The notes beneath the pieces were generated by a model that saw nothing but the letters and a program-made list of their open reading frames with translations, did no database searches and had not been told where the DNA came from. From Prinsepia uniflora (taxonomy: Eukaryota; Streptophyta; Magnoliopsida; Rosales; Rosaceae): a DNA stretch of 64,000 nt. The stretch lies in the NCBI GenBank assembly GCA_032719365.1, contig CM064862.1, forward strand, positions 5,420,001 to 5,484,000, given 5' to 3'. A program made the translations under genes and the position numbers. Positions 55,145 to 64,000 of the stretch are shown here, piece by piece (the stretch's first letter is position 1; each line of letters opens with the position of its first letter).

Positions 55145-57550
55145 GACGGCTAGATTGGATCTTGATCCACTAATCATAAACTATATGCTAAAAGCTTCCA
55201 CTACATAATAATCTAAAATTTAATCCCTGCTTTTGATCTGAGCCATCCATTCCACCCCCCTGATTTCATCACAGCCGTCCATCTCATTTTCGCCCTTCCA
55301 TTTCTGATCATTCCTCCCTCACCGTGAACAAACAAATTGAGAGATTGGGTTCTGGCCATTGCCAATCTCTCTTCCACAATTGATTGCACAAATGTTTAAT
55401 TGGTGAGTTGGGGAAGGTTCTGGCTGAGGGAGAGCACGGGGGACTGAGTGGGGTGGTGTAATTCGAGAATCAAAGTTTCGGGGAATTGGAGGGAATTTCG
55501 AATTGGAGTAATTGGGCCGTGTCGATCAAAATGGGGATTAGCTGGAGTCTTCTGGGATCAAAACGTGAAGCTTTGCAGCAAAAACGACGGGAAACCATGT
55601 CGGATTGAGGGAGAACTGAGCTTCCATGGCAGCTCGAATTCGAGCTTGGGTTCAGTAAGTTTAAGGTGTGAATTCATCAAATTGTTTGTGCAGAAACATC
55701 CCTTACACTCTCACGATGCTTACTATATGATTTAATTTGGAAATCAGGGACGGAATCGGTGAACCCGATTTGGAAACCCGTCGAGGATCAATCGTGAGTC
55801 GTGGAGATTTATACCCTAAATTGTGTAATTCAATCTACAGAACTTAGTTGGTGATTGATTACAAGGGATCAGTGAAAAGAACGGATGGATTTGATGTCGA
55901 ATTGGGTGTAATTGGACCGGGTCTGTTCGCGGGTTTTTCAACCCGTTTTACAGACAAACGGGTGAGAGGGATGACTGTGCGGGTACTGTAGCAGGCGCGT
56001 GGCTTCCACGTGCAGCCGCTTGCGGTGGCGCGTGGGGGCGCGTGAGTGCGAATCCCGAGGTATGATCAACATGACTTTTGTCCTATACATTGTAACGAAC
56101 ATTTTGGGATTGGTTTCGTGTCGATCGGACACCGTCTCGATATTATTCGGGATGTCCGAAGGTTTTTAATCCAATTTAAAAATACTTAAAAATTCGGGAA
56201 AATTACGGGACTTGAATAGGATGTTAATGATGAGGTTAGTGATCCTCTAAATTGATTTGAACAGGATTGGGAGTCCCGGTGATAGTGAGGTGGCCCGGGA
56301 AGGCCTATGGCACGCGTATCGAGGCGCTCGGTTAAACGGTCTGTGAGTGGACATTGGTTTCATAAATTCGATGCATGCATAACTGTTTTATGATTGTTAT
56401 AATTATGATTAAATGATTTACTTTGGATATCGGTGAATTTAAAATGATTTCACGCATTTCGAGGTGAATTACGTAATTGCACGAAAACTGAGATTTTCTG
56501 GATTTTCACCGATTTCCATAAATGTGGTTGGATATGATTTCATGAAACGGTTACGAACTTGAATAATGTAAAATCGGGCCAGGGGCCCAGTTGAACTATG
56601 AAATCGGGCCAGGGGCCCAGTTAACATGTGAATCGGGCCAGGGGCCCAGTTAACTTGTGAAATCGGGCCAGGGGCCCAGTTGATTTCTACATGTGATTGC
56701 GGGTCGGGGACCCTAAATGGAATTGAATAAATGTTTTCTGGTTTACATTTTATATATATTCACATGCTAAAAACAATAGTGGTTTTGATGATATGGAAAA
56801 TCTGGTTATGGCACGTTTCACGGTATTTGGGCTTGAGACCCGTCTGATGAAACTTAATGATTGGTTTGGATTTCTATCCATGTATATATATATGCCTTGC
56901 ATGTGGATATCGATAAAATGTATTTAGTACTGCACTGTATAGATCCTTCCATATTATATTGTCTCCTCCGGCGAGGTACCCCGGAGAGGTCACGGACGTC
57001 TAGAACGTCCAGCGTCTATGACGCTAAGCATCGGGGATGCTGTACCCGAACGGGGTTCGGGGATTGAACTCGGAAATTGAGACCCGAGTGGCACGCGTAG
57101 CCTTGTGATTGTGACCTTATTGACGTCAGGGACGTCAGACATCAGGGATGTCGGATTGGAGTGTATAGTGCAGTGGCTAAAATAATGGTTATGGTTTATA
57201 TTATATGCCTTATGGTTCATATTACTGGATTTATGAAATAACTCTTGGATTTACACTTGGAAATTGAGACTATGCTTTGGTTTCCGGGCTAAGGCCCTAA
57301 TGGTTATTTCTAAATAAATATGGGATTATTGGTTTTGGTGCATGCATATGATTTTACTGAGGGGCATAAATGTCTTATAAATGTTTTAAACAGACTTGTT
57401 TATTTTCGTCCACTCACAGCTTTTGTTTTCAATGCCCTTCAGGTTGATTCCGGATATGACTGCAGCAGAGACTTGAGCATCGCACACCTCCTCCATCGAT
57501 CCTTACGCACTCTGGAAGCCCTTTTGGGCAATGGCAATCGGTCATCCCTT

Positions 57551-57571
57551 GTCTGGCGCCTCTTGTCAGAC
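57551..57571 (+). other. LTR 3'-end stem-loop with G-U pairs
   Basis: GTCTGGCG (57551-57558) pairs with TGTCAGAC (57564-57571) in RNA through six standard and two G-U pairs. The changed bases keep pairing possible. Confidence 0.6.
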
Positions 57572-57627
57572 GGGAGCACGTCACATTCCATGGTAATCCC
57601 GGGGGGATTGGGATGGGTCGTGTCAAG

Positions 57628-57639
57628 TGGTATCAGAGC
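57628..57639 (+). other. Primer binding site, initiator-Met tRNA
   Basis: TGGTATCAGAGC, two bases after the LTR end, complementary to the 3' end of plant initiator tRNA-Met. Confidence 0.85.
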
Positions 57640-60600
57640 AGGTTTTGCTCTTTTGTGCGCGAAGGACGAGGGTGTGATGTCTCTTTGGGCTGCAGTTCCG
57701 TTGTCAACCTGATAGATAGTTTTGGTAGATTGGGTGTGTTTGGCCCGATACGCCGTGCATTGTTGCGATTCAACCCAAATGGGGTTGTATTCGATTAACT
57801 GGTAATGTGGGACCGTCGGTTCGGTCATGTGATGATGGATTGTTGTGCCACTGGGCACAGCTAGGTTCAGGGAACCCCATTTGATTGGAAGTGCGAAACT
57901 CAGTTGAGTATTGGTCTAAGTTTTGGACCCTGGTAGTGTTGGCTAGTGTTTGGGGGTTGGTGCATCGGAGTTAGCCGATGACCTTCGTGGAGGAACCCAC
58001 GATGGAACCCACGTGGAATTGACGATTGGATTGGATTGGACGTCTATACGATGTCAGGACCGCGGGGTCGGTCAGGTTGTGGATTTTACTGCAAAAGGCA
58101 GTTGGGTTCGGTGGAACCCTAGGGTGTGACCTTGGAACCCTAATTTATAATTGATGGACCGAAAGGTGAACCTTAAGTGAGAACTTGTGCTGCGACGAGC
58201 GGCTGAGGTCATGGATGACCATGTGGATGACTCTAGTGAGTCTAGTCTGGATTATGGGATTCGATCCACGGATGCGGTTATGAGATAAAATATGGAATCC
58301 CGTGTTGGATCGAATAGTAGTGTGATGTGTGGATGCGGATCTTGACAACGATGACTGTTGGTCGACAGTTGTGTCGAGATAACTGGCTATCGAGAGTATT
58401 TAGTGTGGCTTTCACACTTGTGGATCAGGGGATGTTCAGGGAACGTCCATTATCCTGATGTGCCAGTGGTCAAATTGGAGGTACCCATAGTCCTGGGGTA
58501 CGAGTGGTGTTACGGAATCGTCGTTCGGAATGAACGGAGATCCAGGGTAACAACTTTGCACACTGTGTGCTAGCATGGATGTTCGTGTGCTAGCATGGGT
58601 GTTCGTGTGCTATGTATGGATGTTGGTACCTATATGCCAATACTAGTATGGATGCCTGTGTGCTGATACTGGTATTGATGATGGTGCGTGGTGCTGGTAC
58701 CGGTGTCGGTGATTGTGATGACGAGGAGCCACCATTTGGGGTGTGACTCTGTCATGATGGACAGATGATTGGTATCTGCGACTCAGTGGTGGTTGAGTCT
58801 TGGACTGGATGGGATCCAGTGGAGGTTGTGTCGTGTTGGGATAAGTCCTAACAGATATATGACGACAAGTGATGAATGGATCAAATGGTATGATTGAAAC
58901 TTGGGGAATCTAGGGACGAGGTTCCCTATGTCATGCGAGTTGGTGGATGTGGGGAGTTGTGGTCAACTCCGAGATTGGTAAGTTTGTGTACTGCTTATAT
59001 CCCCAGGAAGTACAAGGAAATTATTGAAATTGGAAAAGTCGGGGAAACCAGTCGTAGTATTTTGTGATTGTGAATCACTTGGAACCTGAGGATTGAACCT
59101 GTTAAGGTCGAGATGTGAGACGAAGGCAGTATGGTATGCACATCCAGGCAGAGTTGTGGATATTCCGTTCGGAATCGGGGTGTGTGCATACATGATTATT
59201 GACAGACGTGAGGTCCGAGTAATGAATCGATCTTGGACACGTGGTGGTCCAAGTAAGGTATGGACATGGGCAGTCCAGTGGTTGGACTTGACATCTCATT
59301 GGGAGCATGTCTGTTTCCAACATGGTTGGAACTCCCGTTTCAGGGAGAGTTGTGATTGGGAGACGAGAGGAGTGCTCGTTTCCGAATCAGTGATTGGTAT
59401 TCCGAAGTCATTAGGGTTGACTTCATATTTTCCTGCCGTGGCAGATGATGATTGTTGCTACCAGTACGTTGAGCGTGTATTGGTAGGTGGACCCAAGTTT
59501 GGCCTTGGGTCATTGGACACAAGAAGTTTTGTATGATTTTGGATTTGGTGGTGGTATGCGTGGTCATCTTTCCACCAAGGGAAATTTGGCGAAGGATTCA
59601 ATTGAGGGTGTAAGACCCTACGATCAGCTTTCGGATGGACTGTTAGCTATGTGAGCATGTGTGGATCCTAGGTGGATCTGATTTGCGATGTTGTCGACTT
59701 TGGTCGATGTGACGATCTAGGATCGTGATATTACTTGTCGGGTGACGTAGCGATGGATATGGATTGTGATCTTGATGATCCAGATGGGTGGAGAGTTCAT
59801 CACTCTTACCTTGGTATGTGAGTCATAGATGACGGGACTGAACTTCTTTTTGGAGTGAGTCCATATGGTTGTGACTTGGTTGAGTAGGTTTCCGATGTGG
59901 TCGGATTATGTCAACCTTTGACGTGTGAATATTGGGATTGGCTTCCCTATGAAGTCAATCGAGTGTTTTTGAGCAGGTAACCGATATGATCGGTTATGTT
60001 ACGTCTTGATGGACGTAAACGAGATTTTGGGTTTTGGAATCGAATTTCTGGGTGACGATTCAGGATTCGATTGCGAAGCTCGAAAATGGATTACTGGATT
60101 TGGATGCGGAATGATTATTCCAATGCTAGCTTACGGAATAATGATTTCGGATTCGGATTTGGACATGGATTAAAAACATGATGTCTGGGTTCAGATTCGG
60201 GATTTCTTACGAAATTGCGAATTCGGATTCGGAGTTGGGACTAAATGACGGGTGGAGTTCGTTTTGTCTCATGTTGGTTTGGGCAAATGTACTCCATTAC
60301 TAGAATGTGTTTGGCTATGACCTGGGTGGCTATAGTCAGATTGATGGATTGAGGTACGTACAGGGTACGTTGTACGATGTTTGATACTGGTTAGGCTGAG
60401 TGGTGCCTAATGTCGGTACAGGGGATGTACCAGTGGTGTGTAACTAATGTGTTGGTAATCGGATTGGTTCTGATATCATTTGTTTGGCTATATTGTGGAC
60501 TGGACATTGGATACTGTGCGCCGGGCAGAGTGATTTTGTCTGGGTTCAATGATTGTATGAGCAGGAGCTCTTGGCCACGGTTGGCTAGTGGAACCCCGGT

Positions 60601-61293
60601 ATTGATATGTGTGTTCACTGCTGGGCTGGTATTCAATGTGTTCCAGTTACACCACTTGATGGAGTAAGTTGACGGTATACGTACACTCAGGATGAGTGAA
60701 TTGGTGGTCTGAGTAACCACGAGTAGCCTTGTGTGACTTGATCACACCGTGATTTCCCAGCGTTTTGGTTCGCTGAGGGAGTCGGCGATTATGGACATTG
60801 AGATTATTTTGTGTCGCAGGATTGGGCTTGCTCTGCGAATTGAGATCATGTGGTTGATCTTGCGCTACATCGAGAGTGATGTAGTACGTGGTGTTGTCAC
60901 GGATAGACAGATGGTTGGGGCTTTACTAGGGTGGTAAAGCTTAGTGGTGACAGTTTGACTGGTGGTGTCGGCATGGACTGACAAATGAGATTTGGTGACT
61001 CCCAACGGGAGCAAATGTAAGGATTTATTGTTAATGGAAAGGAACCATCTAGCTGAAGGAGTCAGCTAAAGGGTTAGGCGATTTTATCGCGGATCAGGTG
61101 ATCATTTCCACTCGAGGTGGTCGAGTGTTGTTGCTATTATGACGTATGACTGAGATGGTATGTCTGGGTACAGCCGAGGCTGGTGTTGACCCAGTGTGTG
61201 GGTGTACAGGTGTACACAGATGTGAGGTCGAATTGTTTTCCACAAGGTGGTTGTGGAATAAGGTTATTGGTAATTTCGAGGACGAAATTATTT

Positions 61294-61306
61294 AAGGAGG
61301 GAAGGT
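61294..61306 (+). other. Polypurine tract of young LARD
   Basis: AAGGAGGGAAGGT directly before the 3' LTR. Confidence 0.8.
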
Positions 61307-64000
61307 TGTAACGACCCGTCCCGAATATCGGGATTTAATAATATTTAATTGTGATTTACTAATCTGGGATTAGTTGGGCGATTTCGGACGAATGGTGCAA
61401 AATGACCGTTTTGCCCCTGGGTGTGGGCAAAACGTTGACTTTTATTTCGGATGGTCAAATGGACTTTGACCGATGACCGTGACGTAGTTCGGGACGTCAC
61501 GAGTTCATAGACAGGTGGCACGTTCGATTCCGACGTTCGTGGTGAAAGTTATGATGTACGGAAGTCCAGGGGCATTTTCGTAATTTGGACGAAAGAAGGG
61601 GAAATGTTGACTTTTTGACCGGGATGTCCGATGGTCGAGGGCCAAGGACCGTTACGTAGGTTTCGTTGATGCGAATCCAACGACAGGCGGCACGCCGAAA
61701 TCGGACTTCGTACGAGGAAGTTATGGTCTGGAACGTGAAATCGGGGAAGTTACGTCTCGGTAACTGTGTGGATTATTTTATTCTGAAATGGTGGTGGGAG
61801 GACACTTGGATGAGTGACAAGTGTCACTCATCCGACGGCTAGATTGGATCTTGATCCACTAATCATAAACTATATGCTAAAAGCTTCCACTACATAATAA
61901 TCTAAAATTTAATCCCTGCTTTTGATCTGAGCCATCCATTCCACCCCCCTGATTTCATCACAGCCGTCCATCTCATTTTCGCCCTTCCATTTCTGATCAT
62001 TCCTCCCTCACCGTGAACAAACAAATTGAGAGATTGGGTTCTGGCCATTGCCAATCTCTCTTCCACAATTGATTGCACAAATGTTTAATTGGTGAGTTGG
62101 GGAAGGTTCTGGCTGAGGGAGAGCACGGGGGACTGAGTGGGGTGGTGTAATTCGAGAATCAAAGTTTCGGGGAATTGGAGGGAATTTCGAATTGGAGTAA
62201 TTGGGCCGTGTCGATCAAAATGGGGATTAGCTGGAGTCTTCTGGGATCAAAACGTGAAGCTTTGCAGCAAAAACGACGGGAAACCATGTCGGATTGAGGG
62301 AGAACTGAGCTTCCATGGCAGCTCGAATTCGAGCTTGGGTTCAGTAAGTTTAAGGTGTGAATTCATCAAATTGTTTGTGCAGAAACATCCCTTACACTCT
62401 CACGATGCTTACTATATGATTTAATTTGGAAATCAGGGACGGAATCGGTGAACCCGATTTGGAAACCCGTCGAGGATCAATCGTGAGTCGTGGAGATTTA
62501 TACCCTAAATTGTGTAATTCAATCTACAGAACTTAGTTGGTGATTGATTACAAGGGATCAGTGAAAAGAACGGATGGATTTGATGTCGAATTGGGTGTAA
62601 TTGGACCGGGTCTGTTCGCGGGTTTTTCAACCCGTTTTACAGACAAACGGGTGAGAGGGATGACTGTGCGGGTACTGTAGCAGGCGTGTGGCTTCCACGT
62701 GCAGCCGCTTGCGGTGGCGCGTGGGGGCGCGTGAGTGCGAATCCCGAGGTATGATCAACATGACTTTTGTCCTATACATTGTAACGAACATTTTGGGATT
62801 GGTTTCGTGTCGATCGGACACCGTCTCGATATTATTCGGGATGTCCGAAGGTTTTTAATCCAATTTAAAAATACTTAAAAATTCGGGAAAATTACGGGAC
62901 TTGAATAGGATGTTAATGATGAGGTTAGTGATCCTCTAAATTGATTTGAACAGGATTGGGAGTCCCGGTGATAGTGAGGTGGCCCGGGAAGGCCTATGGC
63001 ACGCGTATCGAGGCGCTCGGTTAAACGGTCTGTGAGTGGACATTGGTTTCATAAATTCGATGCATGCATAACTGTTTTATGATTGTTATAATTATGATTA
63101 AATGATTTACTTTGGATATCGGTGAATTTAAAATGATTTCACGCATTTCGAGGTGAATTACGTAATTGCACGAAAACTGAGATTTTCTGGATTTTCACCG
63201 ATTTCCATAAATGTGGTTGGATATGATTTCATGAAACGGTTACGAACTTGAATAATGTAAAATCGGGCCAGGGGCCCAGTTGAACTATGAAATCGGGCCA
63301 GGGGCCCAGTTAACATGTGAATCGGGCCAGGGGCCCAGTTAACTTGTGAAATCGGGCCAGGGGCCCAGTTGATTTCTACATGTGATTGCGGGTCGGGGAC
63401 CCTAAATGGAATTGAATAAATGTTTTCTGGTTTACATTTTATATATATTCACATGCTAAAAACAATAGTGGTTTTGATGATATGGAAAATCTGGTTATGG
63501 CACGTTTCACGGTATTTGGGCTTGAGACCCGTCTGATGAAACTTAATGATTGGTTTGGATTTCTATCCATGTATATATATATGCCTTGCATGTGGATATC
63601 GATAAAATGTATTTAGTACTGCACTGTATAGATCCTTCCATATTATATTGTCTCCTCCGGCGAGGTACCCCGGAGAGGTCACGGACGTCTAGAACGTCCA
63701 GCGTCTATGACGCTAAGCATCGGGGATGCTGTACCCGAACGGGGTTCGGGGATTGAACTCGGAAATTGAGACCCGAGTGGCACGCGTAGCCTTGTGATTG
63801 TGACCTTATTGACGTCAGGGACGTCAGACATCAGGGATGTCGGATTGGAGTGTATAGTGCAGTGGCTAAAATAATGGTTATGGTTTATATTATATGCCTT
63901 ATGGTTCATATTACTGGATTTATGAAATAACTCTTGGATTTACACTTGGAAATTGAGACTATGCTTTGGTTTCCGGGCTAAGGCCCTAATGGTTATTTCT
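61307..64000 (+). mobile_element. 3' LTR of young LARD (partial)
   Basis: Matches 54618-57311 base for base except at 61635, 61667, 61715 and 62687. It is expected to end near 64314. Confidence 0.93.

Larger units (their letters stand above)
54618..57625 (+). mobile_element. 5' LTR of young LARD (3008 bp)
   Basis: TGTAACGACCCGTCCCG ... GGGATGGGTCGTGTCA. Module order: TGACGT pair 54791-54810; 12-bp palindrome 55119-55144; GC-rich inverted repeat about 55994-56045; AACGAACATTTT block about 56094; GTGAGTGGAC 56343-56352; CATGCAT RY motif near 56373; four GGGCCAGGGGCCC units 56573-56690; GACGTC repeats about 57122-57150; RY motif near 57341; GTCCACTCAC 57408-57417; pyrimidine tract and CAG 57440-57442; stem-loop 57551-57571. 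Confidence 0.93.
57626..61306 (+). mobile_element. Non-coding internal region of young LARD
   Basis: 3681 bp. The longest open frame is 147 codons (59093-59536) and has no recognised domain. A 20-bp unit GTGTGCTAGCATGGATGTTC is repeated three times at 58565-58624. It resembles the reverse LARD internal region 12288-15530 in patches along its length. It ends with ATTTCGAGGACGAAATTATT and AAGGAGGG. Confidence 0.8.
54618..64000 (+). mobile_element. Young complete LARD, 3' end outside window
   Basis: 5' LTR 54618-57625 (3008 bp), primer site 57628, internal region to 61306, purine tract, 3' LTR from 61307 (2694 bp visible). The LTR offset is exactly 6689 throughout, so no indels occurred in the visible part. 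I found four differences between the LTRs, all C/T or G/A. The left flank is TTGAT (54613-54617); the right flank is not visible. No retroelement protein is encoded. Confidence 0.93.

Noticed and set aside
55448..55735. 95-codon frame present twice (also 62137-62424)
   Set aside because: The repetition only reflects the two identical LTRs; no domain is recognisable.
56573..56690. CRISPR-like array (regular GGGCC repeats with spacers)
   Set aside because: Plant DNA, short palindromic units with similar spacers, inside an LTR; no cas genes.
59093..59536. 147-codon frame in the LARD internal region
   Set aside because: No retroelement motif, and no corresponding frame in the homologous internal region at 12288-15530.

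Overview
The window reads as nuclear DNA of a flowering plant, most likely a eudicot. It is AT-rich with plant GT-AG introns, nested LTR retrotransposons of about 3 kb LTRs, a Cassandra-type TRIM with a 5S-rRNA-like LTR, Helitron-like termini, and fragments of plant genes (sulfate transporter STAS domain, IF1-like ATPase inhibitor). Species cannot be read from the sequence. There are no bacterial operons, tRNA genes, rRNA genes or CRISPR arrays.

About 50 kb is retrotransposon. The dominant family has LTRs of 2.7-3.0 kb that begin TGTAACGACCCGTCCC (or close variants) and end GGGTCCTGACA or GGGTCGTGTCA. It uses an initiator-Met tRNA primer site, and its 3' internal end carries a chromovirus-like 'ATTTCGAGGACGAAATT...AAGGAGGG' signature. 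Both fully visible internal regions (12288-15530 and 57626-61306) lack gag or pol, so these are large non-autonomous derivatives (LARDs). Layout: 1-4309 end of a LARD; 4310-5192 fragment of a reverse LTR; 5193-6018 rearranged Cassandra-like TRIM; 6019-6616 and 21505-~22400 two halves of an older reverse LTR, split by a complete reverse LARD at 6617-21504 (target duplication TCATA) that itself holds two forward solo LTRs (7485-10198 TTCAT; 15792-18743 TTTAT).

From about 22.4 to 38.5 kb is an island of non-LTR sequence. It holds an AC microsatellite, ~1 kb inverted repeat arms (23783-24762 and 33773-34764), exons of unrelated genes captured in one orientation behind a Helitron-like end, an unrecognised intact four-exon gene (28534-29680, minus), a possible first exon (31230), and a 436-bp foldback element. 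A reverse solo LTR (35250-37969, TTTAT) sits close to a housekeeping-type promoter.

From 38.5 kb nesting resumes. An LTR starting at 38804 is interrupted by a solo LTR (39702-42727, TCTGG), by a three-LTR Tat/Athila-like element (44211-53313, AGTTT) and by another LTR at 53481, which is in turn cut by a very young LARD (5' LTR 54618-57625, 3' LTR from 61307 past the window end). Its two LTRs show only four differences that I could find.

The most interesting signal is inside the LTRs themselves. Every visible LTR 3' end of the main family keeps a stem-loop of the form GTCTGACA...TGTCAGAC whose two arms change together between subfamilies, just before the primer site. Upstream, a hypervariable stretch of small palindrome arrays is bracketed by exact inverted 10-mers, GTGAGTGGAC and GTCCACTCAC. 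Together with a paired TGACGT site and other palindromes this suggests a structured, regulated non-coding retroelement family.
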